DNA of 40,956 nt from Rhodospirillales bacterium (GTDB lineage: Bacteria > Pseudomonadota > Alphaproteobacteria > Rhodospirillales > GLO-3): NCBI GenBank assembly GCA_003354135.1, contig PIVK01000026.1, forward strand, positions 1 through 40,956, given 5' to 3'. Below, piece by piece: positions 16,811 to 25,475 of the stretch. Each line of letters begins with the position of its first letter. Within the stretch, counting starts at the first letter, position 1. The translations under genes were made by a program, and so were the position numbers. The notes below the pieces were generated by a model. The model was not told where the DNA came from, searched no databases, and saw nothing but the letters and a program-made list of their open reading frames with translations.

Positions 16811-16911
16811 GGACGGAAGCGGCCCGGCCAAAGTGGACCGGCCCTTTCAAAAGGAAAGCATCATTTCGGGCTCCGGCCCGGGACTGTGGCAAGAAGCGGG
16901 AAGGCAAGACC

Positions 16912-18846
16912 ATGAATGACATAATTTTTTCGTATCGGCGCTTCGAAGACGGCGAAAGCCCGAACGACGAGGATTGGACCGAGCAGCAGGTGGTTTCCGG
17001 TGAATCCTACCGGTGCCCCTCCTATCTTCTCCGCACGCCGCCGTGTCAGACGACCTGCCCCTCGGGCCACGACGTCCGCGGCTGGCTCAATATCGTGCGC
17101 GGCCTCGACAAACCGACCGATCCCGACATGTCCTGGCAAGAATACGCCTTCCGCCGCATGACCAAGGCCAACCCCTTTCCGGCATTGATGGGCCGCGTCT
17201 GTCCGGCTCCGTGCGAGACCGGCTGCAACCGGAACCACGTCGAGGACCACGTCGGCATTAACTCGGTCGAGCACTATATCGGCAACTGGGCGATCGAGAA
17301 CGGCCTGGCCTTTGAGAATCCGGCCACGAAGACCGGCAAGAAGGTCGCTATCGTCGGCGGCGGCCCAGGCGGCCTGTCGGCGGCCTACCAGTTGCGCCTG
17401 CAGGGCCACAGCCCGACCATCTTCGAGATCAAGGAGAAGCTGGGCGGCATGCTGCAGTACGGCCTGTCGGCCCACCGCTGCCCGCGTGACATCGTGGATG
17501 CCGAGATCAAGCGCATCATCGACATGGGGGTCGAGGTCCGCAACAACACCAAGGTCGGCATCGACATTTCCGTCGAGGATCTGGAAAAGGAGTTCGACGC
17601 GGTCTTTTGGGCTATCGGCGCCTGGTACGGCAAGCCGCTGCGCACCCCGGGATTCGTCGAGAGCCTCAACTGCGTCGACGGCCTTTCCTTCATCCAGGCT
17701 GCCAACGAGGGCCGGCTTAAGTACCTGTCAGGCCGTATTCTGGTCATCGGTGGCGGCGATACCGCTATGGACTGCGCCGCCGTCGCCAAGCGCCTCGGGC
17801 AGGTGGACGGCATCCCCGACGGCCAAAAACCCTCCGAGATCATCGCCGGCACCGGCAGCCAGGACGACCGCGACGACCGCAAGGACGGCGACGTCTGGAT
17901 CGTCTACCGCCGCCCTATCTCGAAGGCCCCGGCCTCCAAGGCGGAGATTAAGGCCAACCGTGAGGAAGGCGTCGAGATCCACGACGAGTTGGCTCCGGTT
18001 GAGGTGATCCGTGACGCCGACGGCATGGCCACGGCGCTCCGCGTCATCGAAGCCGATTGGTCGACCGGCAAGCAGGTCGACAAGGAAGGCACAGAGCGCA
18101 ACATCGAGGGAACCCTCATCGTCGCCGCCACCGGCCAAACCAGTGACTTCACCGGCATCGACCTGGTGAACAACTCGGGCAAGGGCTGGGCCGAGAACGA
18201 CGATCTCATGCGTCTCAAGGGAAAGCGGAACCACTTCGTCGGCGGCGACGTCGTCAACCCCGAGCTCCTGACCACGGCCGTCGGTCACGGCTGGAAGGCC
18301 GCCCAATCCATCGACGAGTACCTCCGCGGCATTGAGGAGGCCCGCCGTCCCAAGGTCCAGGTCAAGACCTTCGACCTCCTGGAGCAGTTGGGCAACGCAG
18401 ACCTCAGCCCCGAAACGTACGACGGGAGCCAGGACTGGGGCACCGACGCCGCCGATTATGCGGTCCACAACTATGAGAACCGTTCCACCAACCAGGTGGT
18501 TCCGGTGGAGGACCTGTTCCTCGGTCACTTCAACAATACCCCGCGAACCATCCGTGACGAGATCGAGGTCAACCAGAATATGGTGCTGGGCAACCACACC
18601 GAGCGCCTGCAGGCTCTCACCGAGGAAGAGACCGTGGCCGAGGCCGACCGCTGCATGAGCTGCGGCCTGTGCTTCGAGTGCGACAACTGCCTTATCTACT
18701 GCCCGCAGGACGCGGTGCTGCGTCTGAAACCGGCCGAGCGGACCATCGGACGCTACGTGACCACGGACTACCACCTGTGCGTCGGTTGCGAGATTTGCAT
18801 GGATGTTTGTCCGACCGGCTATATCCAGATGGGACTTGGGGAGTAA
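16912..18846 (+). CDS. dsrL: DsrL, NAD(P)-dependent iron-sulfur flavoprotein
   Basis: A 644-residue protein like the small subunit of glutamate synthase, essential for sulfur oxidation in Allochromatium vinosum (655 residues there), where it couples DsrAB to NAD. An N-terminal cysteine-rich region (CPSYLLRTPPCQTTCPSG, then CPAPCETGCNRNH) binds iron-sulfur clusters. An FAD-binding motif VAIVGGGPGGLSAAY lies near residue 144 and a second nucleotide-binding motif LVIGGGDTAMDCAA near 275. The C-terminus holds two ferredoxin motifs, near 580 (CMSCGLCFECDNC) and 622 (CVGCEICMDVC). The start is the ATG at 16912. The 101-base gap after dsrK is the widest inside the plus-strand cluster. Confidence 0.95.
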   Translation: MNDIIFSYRRFEDGESPNDEDWTEQQVVSGESYRCPSYLLRTPPCQTTCPSGHDVRGWLNIVRGLDKPTDPDMSWQEYAFRRMTKANPFPALMGRVCPAPCETGCNRNHVEDHVGINSVEHYIGNWAIENGLAFENPATKTGKKVAIVGGGPGGLSAAYQLRLQGHSPTIFEIKEKLGGMLQYGLSAHRCPRDIVDAEIKRIIDMGVEVRNNTKVGIDISVEDLEKEFDAVFWAIGAWYGKPLRTPGFVESLNCVDGLSFIQAANEGRLKYLSGRILVIGGGDTAMDCAAVAKRLGQVDGIPDGQKPSEIIAGTGSQDDRDDRKDGDVWIVYRRPISKAPASKAEIKANREEGVEIHDELAPVEVIRDADGMATALRVIEADWSTGKQVDKEGTERNIEGTLIVAATGQTSDFTGIDLVNNSGKGWAENDDLMRLKGKRNHFVGGDVVNPELLTTAVGHGWKAAQSIDEYLRGIEEARRPKVQVKTFDLLEQLGNADLSPETYDGSQDWGTDAADYAVHNYENRSTNQVVPVEDLFLGHFNNTPRTIRDEIEVNQNMVLGNHTERLQALTEEETVAEADRCMSCGLCFECDNCLIYCPQDAVLRLKPAERTIGRYVTTDYHLCVGCEICMDVCPTGYIQMGLGE

Positions 18847-18852
18847 CACGCC

Positions 18853-19251
18853 ATGAGGCGGAGCTTCGGGTTTTTTGCCATCCTGGCGGTCCTGGCGACC
18901 GTCGTTCTCGGAACCCCCTCGACGGCGGCTGACGCCGAAGGCCGCGTTCCCATGCCGGACCTCTGGCGGGGAAAGGGGGAGAAGTGCCTGGAGCCCGCCA
19001 CCGACATGCGGCGTTACCACATGAACTACCTCAAGCATCAGCGGAACGACACGCTTTACAAGGGAATCCGCGGCACAAAATACAGTCTCAAGGAGTGTAT
19101 TGAGTGCCACGCAGTTCCCGTGCCGGGCAAGAAAGGCGAGCGTAGCGTGGAGCATTTCTGCGATCAGTGCCACACCTACGCGGCCGTCTGGATCGACTGC
19201 TTCCAATGCCACGCGTCCAAGCTGCATGAAGAAGGGGGCGCGTCGAAATGA
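18853..19251 (+). CDS. dsrJ: DsrJ, periplasmic triheme cytochrome c
   Basis: A 132-residue exported cytochrome with three CXXCH haem sites: CIECH (82-86), CDQCH (103-107) and CFQCH (116-120). Cys45 in GEKCLEP matches the unusual His/Cys axial ligand described for DsrJ of Allochromatium vinosum (Cys46). An N-terminal hydrophobic segment (about residues 6-26) is a signal peptide or anchor. It belongs to DsrMKJOP on the periplasmic side. The stop overlaps the dsrO start as ATGA. Confidence 0.94.
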   Translation: MRRSFGFFAILAVLATVVLGTPSTAADAEGRVPMPDLWRGKGEKCLEPATDMRRYHMNYLKHQRNDTLYKGIRGTKYSLKECIECHAVPVPGKKGERSVEHFCDQCHTYAAVWIDCFQCHASKLHEEGGASK

Positions 19252-20012
19252 CTTCGAAGAAGACCGGGATGGATACCGATGCCGCAAGGCGCCGGTTCCT
19301 GGGCGGCGCTGCGGCGCTGACCACGCTCTCTCTGGCTCCGGGGGTGACCCTGATCGCTTCAGCCGAGGCCAAGGAAGCCCATGACGCCACTTCGACCAAG
19401 ATGCGCTGGGGCATGCTGATCGATGCCAGGAAGTGCGATTCCGAATGCACGCTTTGCGTCGACGCCTGCCGCGACGAAATGGGCTGGGGAACGCCTGCGG
19501 ACCGCAAGCCGCGACCCAAGACGGATGCCCAGTGGATCCGCAAGGTCCACGTCACCGATCCCAAGACCACGCACACGTTCTCGCTGCCGGTGATGTGTCA
19601 GCACTGCGAGAGCCCGACCTGCGTCGACGTCTGTCCCACCGGCGCGTCGTTCAAACGCGTGGACGGCGTGGTGCTGGTCGACAAGCACATTTGCATCGGC
19701 TGCCGGTATTGCATGATGGCCTGCCCCTACAAGGCCCGGTCCTTCGTGCACGAGGACATCAGCAATCAGAAGCCCCATGCCCCTCGCGGCAAGGGGACCG
19801 TGGAGGCCTGCACGCTCTGTGTCCACCGCGTTGACCGGGGCGGCATCCCCGCCTGTGTCGAGCGGTGCGCGACCGCGGGCCGCAAGGCCATGCTGTTTGG
19901 CGATCTCAACGATCCCGAAAGCGAGATCGCCAAGGCAGTGGCCGAATTCGCGACCAAGCAGATCCGTGCGGACCTGGGATTGAACCCGGGCATCCGCTAC
20001 CAGGGTATCTAG
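19248..20012 (+). CDS. dsrO: DsrO, Tat-exported ferredoxin-like subunit
   Basis: A 254-residue periplasmic iron-sulfur protein. The Tat signal is ARRRFLGGAAALTTLS, starting near residue 13. Four cysteine groups for 4Fe-4S clusters are visible: CDSECTLCVDAC, CQHCESPTCVDVC, CIGCRYCMMAC and CTLCV with the later CVERC. This layout is shared with the electron-transfer subunits of the molybdopterin and NrfC-type complexes. It pairs with the membrane protein DsrP, 18 bases downstream. Confidence 0.95.
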   Translation: MTSKKTGMDTDAARRRFLGGAAALTTLSLAPGVTLIASAEAKEAHDATSTKMRWGMLIDARKCDSECTLCVDACRDEMGWGTPADRKPRPKTDAQWIRKVHVTDPKTTHTFSLPVMCQHCESPTCVDVCPTGASFKRVDGVVLVDKHICIGCRYCMMACPYKARSFVHEDISNQKPHAPRGKGTVEACTLCVHRVDRGGIPACVERCATAGRKAMLFGDLNDPESEIAKAVAEFATKQIRADLGLNPGIRYQGI

Positions 20013-20030
20013 GAACGGAGCGCCAGGGAC

Positions 20031-21284
20031 ATGAAGAAGCAAATCGCGTTCAGCGAAATTGCGGGCAACAGCAACGGTTACTGGGCTCTCCTTCTCTTCT
20101 TTGGAGCCCTGATCGGAGCGGCACTCGGTGCGACGTGGCACATGGAGCATGAGGGCCATTGGGTCACCGGCATGAGCAACCAGATCGTCTGGGGCGTGCC
20201 GCATGTGTTTGCCGTGTTCCTCATCGTTGCCGCCTCGGGCGCGCTCAACGTGGCCTCCATCTCGTCGGTATTCGAGGTCCAGGACTACAAGGCGCTGGCC
20301 CCTCTGTCGGCCCTGCTGTCCCTGGCGCTGTTGACGGGCGGTTTGGCGGTCCTGGTTCTCGACCTGGGCCGGCCCGACCGGCTGATCGTCGCCATGACCA
20401 GTTACAATTTCAAATCCATCTTTGCCTGGAATATCTATCTCTACACCGGGTTCTTCGGTGTGGTAGGGATCTATACCTGGGTGATGATGGATCCGCGCTT
20501 CGTGCATTTCAAGAAGGTCGCGGGCTCCTTCGCCATGATGTGGCGCCTCTTGCTGACCACCGGCACCGGCTCCATTTTCGGTTTCCTGGTGGCTCGCCAG
20601 GCCTATGACGCCGCCATCATGGCGCCCATGTTCATCATCATGTCTTTCGCCTACGGCCTCGCCATCTACCTGCTGGTGATCATGGCCGTCTACAACGGCG
20701 CCAACCGCCCGCTCGGCGACTACGTGGTCTGCCGCATGCGCAACCTCCTGAAGGTGTTCGTCGGCGCGGTGCTCTATTTCACGCTGGTCCAGCATCTGAC
20801 CAACCTCTACGCAACCGAGCACCATGGCGTCGAGCTTTTCATCCTTCTGGAAGGCGGTCCCTACACGGTGCTGTTCTGGGTCGGACATATCTTCCTGGGC
20901 GGTCTCCTGCCGCTGGCGATCCTGTTCCATCCCATGGCCCGCACGCGCGCCTGGACCGCCATCGCCGCCTCGCTGATCGTTCTCGGCGGCCTGTGCCAAG
21001 TCTACGTGATCATTATCGGCGGCCAGGCCTACCCGTTGGTTCTGTTCCCGGGCATGGAAGTCCAAAGCTCGTTCTACGACGGCGAGATTTACCGCTATCT
21101 CAACAGCCTGCCGGAGCTGGTGCTCGGCATTGGCGGATTCGCCCTGGTGGCGGCCATCATCATGGTGGCCATCAAGGTCCTGCCTTTCCTGCCCGAGAGT
21201 CTTGAGGACCGGCACGTGGACCCCGAGCACTCGGCTAAGAAGGAAGCCAGGGAGGCCGGGGAAAAGGCCGGGGCGTCAGCTTGA
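20031..21284 (+). CDS. dsrP: DsrP, NrfD-family membrane subunit of DsrMKJOP
   Basis: A 417-residue polytopic membrane protein with about ten hydrophobic segments, of the NrfD/PsrC family that exchanges electrons with quinones. Recognisable phrases are WGVPHVFAVFLIVAASGALN and WNIYLYTGFFGVVGIYTWVM. It completes the DsrMKJOP complex. The stop codon overlaps the TTG start of the following gene (TTGA), so translation is coupled. Confidence 0.95.
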   Translation: MKKQIAFSEIAGNSNGYWALLLFFGALIGAALGATWHMEHEGHWVTGMSNQIVWGVPHVFAVFLIVAASGALNVASISSVFEVQDYKALAPLSALLSLALLTGGLAVLVLDLGRPDRLIVAMTSYNFKSIFAWNIYLYTGFFGVVGIYTWVMMDPRFVHFKKVAGSFAMMWRLLLTTGTGSIFGFLVARQAYDAAIMAPMFIIMSFAYGLAIYLLVIMAVYNGANRPLGDYVVCRMRNLLKVFVGAVLYFTLVQHLTNLYATEHHGVELFILLEGGPYTVLFWVGHIFLGGLLPLAILFHPMARTRAWTAIAASLIVLGGLCQVYVIIIGGQAYPLVLFPGMEVQSSFYDGEIYRYLNSLPELVLGIGGFALVAAIIMVAIKVLPFLPESLEDRHVDPEHSAKKEAREAGEKAGASA

Positions 21285-22279
21285 ACCAAGAACATCCTTT
21301 TGCCCAATACATCCGTATCATCGGCAAGGGTCCGCATCTTTCGCGCCCCCTGACCGAGGAGGAAATGCAGGACGCCGCCCGCATGATCATGGCGGGCGAG
21401 GTGGAACCCGTACAGCTGGGCGCCTTCCTTTGCGTGCTGCGTGTGCGCACCGAAGAACCCCAGGAAGGCGCCGGTTTTACCCGCGCGGTCCGCGCGAGTT
21501 TCGCCATCCCCGGAAACGTTCCCCCGGTCGATCTCGACTGGCCGTCCTATGCCGGAAAATCCCGCCAGCTTCCCTGGTTCCTCCTCGCCGCCGTGCTGCT
21601 GGCGCAGAATGGCGTCCGGATCTTGATGCACGGCACCGAGGGTCACACCGAAGGACGCATCTATGCCCGCGAGGCGCTGGAGAGCCTGGGCATCCCCCGC
21701 TCATCCACCCTCGCCGACGCCGCCCGCCGGCTCACGGAAGCCAACTTGGCTTTCATGCACTTGGGCGACATGGCGCCTCGTCTGCAGGAAATCATCGACC
21801 TCAAGCCGGTCCTGGGGCTTCGCTCGCCGGTCAACACCTTCGCCCGAATGAGCAATCCCTTTGACGCCCCATACTCCCTGCAGTCGGTGACCCACCCCAA
21901 TTACCGCGCCCTCCACCGGGATACGGCCAAGCTGCTGGGCCAACCGCACATGTGCGTCTTCAAGGGCGACGGCGGCGAGGTCGAGCGCCGTCCACACAAG
22001 TTGGTCATCGTCCAGAGCCTCCATGACGGCGAGGCCTCGGAGGAGGAATGGCCGCCATTCTTCGAAGAAGACGCCGTGCCGCCCGACGGCAACATGGATA
22101 TCTCCCGCCTGGCTGCCTTGTGGCGGGGCGACGCACCCAACCCTTACGCCGAAGCCGCGATCGTCGGTACCGTGGCCATCGTTCTGCGTTTTATGGGGCG
22201 GGCCGGCGGGCACGAGGACGCGCTGAACGCCGCCGGGCAGATGTGGGAAAGGCGGTCGCGAGACCGAACCGTCGCCTAA
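21281..22279 (+). CDS. TrpD2/YbiB-like glycosyltransferase-family protein in the dsr operon
   Basis: A 332-residue protein of the anthranilate phosphoribosyltransferase superfamily, closer to TrpD2/YbiB than to TrpD. The helical N-terminal domain is clear (LTEEEMQDAARMIMAGEV, QLGAFLCVLRVRTEE). The core has MHGTEGHTEGRIYAREALE and SPVNTFARMSNPFDA, but I do not see the GTGGD phosphoribosyl-binding motif of true TrpD, so the standard reaction is unlikely. E. coli YbiB is a nucleic-acid-binding protein of the same family. Translation appears to start with TTG at 21281, overlapping the dsrP stop. The next Met would remove the conserved N-terminal helix. The stop is two bases before dsrN. No role in sulfur oxidation is established to my knowledge. 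Confidence 0.8.
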   Translation: MNQEHPFAQYIRIIGKGPHLSRPLTEEEMQDAARMIMAGEVEPVQLGAFLCVLRVRTEEPQEGAGFTRAVRASFAIPGNVPPVDLDWPSYAGKSRQLPWFLLAAVLLAQNGVRILMHGTEGHTEGRIYAREALESLGIPRSSTLADAARRLTEANLAFMHLGDMAPRLQEIIDLKPVLGLRSPVNTFARMSNPFDAPYSLQSVTHPNYRALHRDTAKLLGQPHMCVFKGDGGEVERRPHKLVIVQSLHDGEASEEEWPPFFEEDAVPPDGNMDISRLAALWRGDAPNPYAEAAIVGTVAIVLRFMGRAGGHEDALNAAGQMWERRSRDRTVA

Positions 22280-22281
22280 TC

Positions 22282-23676
22282 ATGGCCCACATCCTGGTAT
22301 CCGCAGCCCACAAATCCTCGGGCAAGACCACCGTTACCGCCGGTCTGTGTGCCGCCTTGCAGCTGCGGGGGCTGTCCGTTCAGCCCTTCAAGAAGGGGCC
22401 CGACTACATCGACCCCATGTGGCTATCCCTGGCTGCGGGCCGGAACTGCCACAACCTCGACTTCTACACCATGAAGGAACAGGAGATCCTGGCGGTCTTT
22501 TCCCGCCACGCCCAGGACGCCGAGGTTTCCGTGATTGAAGGCAACAAGGGGCTCTATGACGGTCTCGACCTGGAAGGCGGCAATTCCAACGCCGCCCTGG
22601 CGACCCTGCTGGGTGCGCCGGTCGTGCTGGTGATCGATGCCCGCGGCATGACGCGCGGCATCGCGCCCCTGATCCTGGGATACCAGGCCTTCGACAAGCG
22701 GGTGAACATCGCCGGCATCATCCTCAACAAGATCGGCGGCAGCCGCCACGAGGCCAAGCTCCGGGCCATCATCGAACACTACACCGACATCGCAGTTCTG
22801 GGCGCAGTTCACTTCGACGAAAAACTGGTGATCGCCGAGCGGCATCTGGGCTTGGTCCCCAGCAACGAAGCCGCCGCCGCCCGGGACAAGATGGATAGCC
22901 TGGCCGATGCTCTGGAGGCTCAAGTGGACATCGACCATCTGCTCGCCATTGCCGGCATGGCCAAGGGGCCGGAGGCCATGCCGGCCCCCCGCCCCACTTC
23001 GGCCCGGCCCGACATGCGCGTCGGAATCGCGCGGGACAGCGCCTTCGGCTTCTACTATCCGGGGGACCTGGAAGCCTTGGAAACCGCCGGCGCCCGGCTG
23101 GTGCCGGTCAACATGCTTCAGGATACGAACCTCCCAGATGTGGATGCGCTGTTGATCGGCGGCGGCTTTCCCGAAACCCACATGGCGGCGCTGGAGGCCA
23201 ACATCTCGCTGCGAACCCAAGTACAGGCCGCCATCCAAGGGGGGCTGCCGGCCTACGCCGAATGCGGCGGCCTGATGTACCTCGCCCGCTCCATGACCTG
23301 GAAGGGCCGGCGCTTCGAGATGGCGGGGGCGATTCCCGGCGACATCGTTATGCACGACAAGCCCCAGGGCCGGGGGTACGTACAGCTCAGGGAGACCGGA
23401 TCCAGCCCATGGCCGCACCCCGAAGGCGCCTCGGAAACCCTTCCGGCGCATGAATTCCATTATTCCAGCCTGGAAAACCTTGAAGGCGAGCCCATCTTCG
23501 CTTACGAGATGCTGCGCGGGGCCGGTGTCGACGGTCGGCACGACGGTTTGGTGATCGGCAACCTGCTGGCCAATTACGCCCACCTGCGCGACGTGGAAGG
23601 CAACCGCTGGGCACGGCGTTTCGTGGCCTTCGCCAGGGAATGCAAGAGCCCCCGGTCGGCCGTGCAAACGGGCTGA
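22282..23676 (+). CDS. dsrN: DsrN, CobB/CbiA-type amidase for sirohaem
   Basis: A 464-residue protein resembling cobyrinate a,c-diamide synthase. The N-terminal ATP-using domain has SAAHKSSGKTTVTAG near residue 6 and FKKGPDYIDPMWL. The C-terminal glutamine amidotransferase domain has LIGGGFPETH and the nucleophile in YAECGGLMYL (about Cys328), with a His in HEFHYSS. In Allochromatium vinosum DsrN is needed for efficient sulfur oxidation and is thought to make the siroamide cofactor of DsrAB. A cobalamin-pathway role cannot be excluded by sequence, but the setting favours DsrN. The start ATG is two bases after the TrpD2-like stop. Confidence 0.9.
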   Translation: MAHILVSAAHKSSGKTTVTAGLCAALQLRGLSVQPFKKGPDYIDPMWLSLAAGRNCHNLDFYTMKEQEILAVFSRHAQDAEVSVIEGNKGLYDGLDLEGGNSNAALATLLGAPVVLVIDARGMTRGIAPLILGYQAFDKRVNIAGIILNKIGGSRHEAKLRAIIEHYTDIAVLGAVHFDEKLVIAERHLGLVPSNEAAAARDKMDSLADALEAQVDIDHLLAIAGMAKGPEAMPAPRPTSARPDMRVGIARDSAFGFYYPGDLEALETAGARLVPVNMLQDTNLPDVDALLIGGGFPETHMAALEANISLRTQVQAAIQGGLPAYAECGGLMYLARSMTWKGRRFEMAGAIPGDIVMHDKPQGRGYVQLRETGSSPWPHPEGASETLPAHEFHYSSLENLEGEPIFAYEMLRGAGVDGRHDGLVIGNLLANYAHLRDVEGNRWARRFVAFARECKSPRSAVQTG

Positions 23677-23698
23677 CCAAGGGACCGGAGAGACGGAA

Positions 23699-24463
23699 GT
23701 GAGCAAACCACCGCCCGTTTACATCGTCGGCGCAGGACCGGGAGATCCCGACCTGCTGACCGTGAAGGCCGTTCGCATCATCGGCGAAGCCGACGTGGTG
23801 GTGTACGACCTCTTGGTGTCCAAGCCCATCCTGGATCTGATCCCGGCGGGCTCGACACGCATCTTCGCCGGCAAGGCCGCCCGCAACCACCACATGCCGC
23901 AGGAAGAGATCAACGACCTGCTGGTCAGTCTGGCCAAGAGCGGACGCAGGGTGGTCCGCCTCAAAGGCGGCGACCCCTTCGTCTTCGGACGCGGCAGCGA
24001 GGAAGCCCAACACCTGTTCGACAACGGCATTTCTTTCGAAGTCGTCCCCGGCATCACCGCATCCCAGGGCTGTTCGTGCTACGCCGGCATTCCGCTGACC
24101 CATCGCGGCCTGGCCCAGGGCGTGCATTTCGTCACCGGACACTGTCAGGCCGGGCGCAAGCTCGACCTCAACTGGAAGAACCTCGCCGATCCCGACACCA
24201 CGCTCGTGATTTATATGGGGCTGACCAACGTTCAGACCATCCAGAACGAACTGATCGCCGCGGGGCTGCCCGCCGACACCCCGGCCGCCGCCATCCGCAA
24301 GGGAACGCTGCCGGATCAGCAGACGGTCCTGACCACATTGGGCGACCTCGCCGATTGCGTGGAGCGGGCCGGGCTCAAGTCGCCGACCCTGTTCGTCATC
24401 GGCCGCGTGGTGTCGCTGGCCAACGAACTCAACTGGTGCCATGAGCCTCAAGAGTGCATCTGA
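23699..24463 (+). CDS. cobA: Uroporphyrinogen-III C-methyltransferase
   Basis: A 254-residue SUMT that methylates uroporphyrinogen III at C2 and C7 with S-adenosylmethionine to give precorrin-2. Family phrases include VYIVGAGPGDPDLLTVKA, RLKGGDPFVFGRGSEE, VVPGITASQG and PLTHRGLAQGVHFVTGH. It has only the methyltransferase domain: there is no CysG-type dehydrogenase/ferrochelatase extension. The start is GTG at 23699 after a GGAGAGACGGAA stretch. Its end overlaps the next gene by 23 bases. It presumably feeds sirohaem synthesis for DsrAB. Confidence 0.94.
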   Translation: MSKPPPVYIVGAGPGDPDLLTVKAVRIIGEADVVVYDLLVSKPILDLIPAGSTRIFAGKAARNHHMPQEEINDLLVSLAKSGRRVVRLKGGDPFVFGRGSEEAQHLFDNGISFEVVPGITASQGCSCYAGIPLTHRGLAQGVHFVTGHCQAGRKLDLNWKNLADPDTTLVIYMGLTNVQTIQNELIAAGLPADTPAAAIRKGTLPDQQTVLTTLGDLADCVERAGLKSPTLFVIGRVVSLANELNWCHEPQECI

Positions 24464-25253
24464 GACAGCCCTCGTCGTCGTCGGCCACGGCTCGGCCCTC
24501 ACACCCGGCTCCAGCGCGCCCACCCGGGCCCACGCCGATCTGCTGCGGAAACGCGGCCTGTTCGCCGAGGTCCACGCGGCCTTCTGGAAGGAAGCCCCCC
24601 ACCTTTCCGAAATCCTGGACCGGGTAACGGCCGACAAGGTCGTCGTCGTCCCCAACCTGGCCTGCCCCGGTTACATCACAGGCACCGTGATCCCGCACGA
24701 AATGGGACTCACCGGCCCCGTGACGGAGCGGAAAAACAAACGCATCCGCCTCACCGATCCGGTCGGCACACACCCCGGCATCGCCGAGGCGGTGGCAAGC
24801 CGGGTGCGCGCGGTGATCGAAGAAAGCGTCCTGCCGGCAGACCAGGTCTGCCTGCTGCTCATCGGCCACGGCAGCACCCGCAATCCCCAGTCCTCCCTCC
24901 GCACCCACGCGGTGGCCGACGAGCTTCGGGCGATGGGCTTGGCAGCCGAGGTGCGCGCCGCCTTCCTGGAGCAGGAGCCGAAACTGGAGGACTGGCGCGA
25001 CGTGATCACCGCCCCCAACCTGATCGCCCTGCCCTTCATGATCTCCAACGGGTTGCACGGGGCCCGGGACGTTCCGGCGCTGCTGGGGTTCGATGCGGAC
25101 GCGCCCGAACTCGTGAATATGGCCGAGACCGGCACCCCGGCCGGGCCTTTCGAGGTCTCGGGCCGGCGTCTCTGGTACTGCCGCGCCGTAGGCAGCGAAC
25201 CCCTCGTCGCCGACATCATCGCCGACCTGGCGCTGGCAGCAGCCGGGGGCTGA
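24441..25253 (+). CDS. CbiX/SirB-type sirohydrochlorin chelatase, two domains
   Basis: A 270-residue protein with two chelatase-like halves. The first has VVVGHGSALTPGS near residue 13 and the second LLIGHGSTRNPQSS near residue 139. The HGS phrase carries the metal-binding histidine of CbiX and SirB. It would insert Fe or Co into sirohydrochlorin. Next to cobA and dsrN, iron insertion for sirohaem is the likelier job. The first half has extra sequence around KEAPHLSEILDRV. The 23-base overlap with cobA indicates coupling. The NAD-dependent precorrin-2 dehydrogenase step between the two enzymes is not encoded in the window. Confidence 0.85.
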   Translation: MSLKSASETALVVVGHGSALTPGSSAPTRAHADLLRKRGLFAEVHAAFWKEAPHLSEILDRVTADKVVVVPNLACPGYITGTVIPHEMGLTGPVTERKNKRIRLTDPVGTHPGIAEAVASRVRAVIEESVLPADQVCLLLIGHGSTRNPQSSLRTHAVADELRAMGLAAEVRAAFLEQEPKLEDWRDVITAPNLIALPFMISNGLHGARDVPALLGFDADAPELVNMAETGTPAGPFEVSGRRLWYCRAVGSEPLVADIIADLALAAAGG

Positions 25254-25265
25254 TCCGGATGTCCG

Positions 25266-25288
25266 GCGCGCGCGTCTGCCGTGCGCGC
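25266..25288 (+). terminator. GC-rich hairpin after the dsr cluster
   Basis: An eight-pair stem (GCGCGCGC against GTGCGCGC, one G-U) with a seven-base loop lies 12 bases past the last stop. No T-run follows, so it may act with Rho or protect the 3' end. Confidence 0.4.
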
Positions 25289-25405
25289 ACCCTTCCCGGG
25301 TCTTAACCGGAAATTCTACGGGAATCCTTTATTTTCAAAGGGGTTTGCCGATTGCATGTGATTTCTCGGGCACGGACTTCCGCAGGTTTCCGAACGGAGC
25401 GGCAA

Positions 25406-25433
25406 ACAAAAAAGCCCCAGCCGAACCGGCCTG
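25406..25433 (-). terminator. Probable Rho-independent terminator of the pentapeptide-repeat gene
   Basis: On the minus strand a GC stem-loop (CAGGCC then GGTTC then GGCTGG, partly wobble-paired) is followed by GGGCTTTTTTGTTTG about 45 bases past the stop codon. The stem is imperfect, but the T-run is good. Confidence 0.5.
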
Positions 25434-25475
25434 CCGCCATCGTGCGGCCCGCCCGCCTCCAGGTTGGCCCAAACC

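Noticed and set aside
16243-16911. Extension of dsrL upstream to 16243.
   Set aside because: The extra 223 codons overlap dsrK in another frame and have no similarity to DsrL, whose normal N-terminus starts at 16912.
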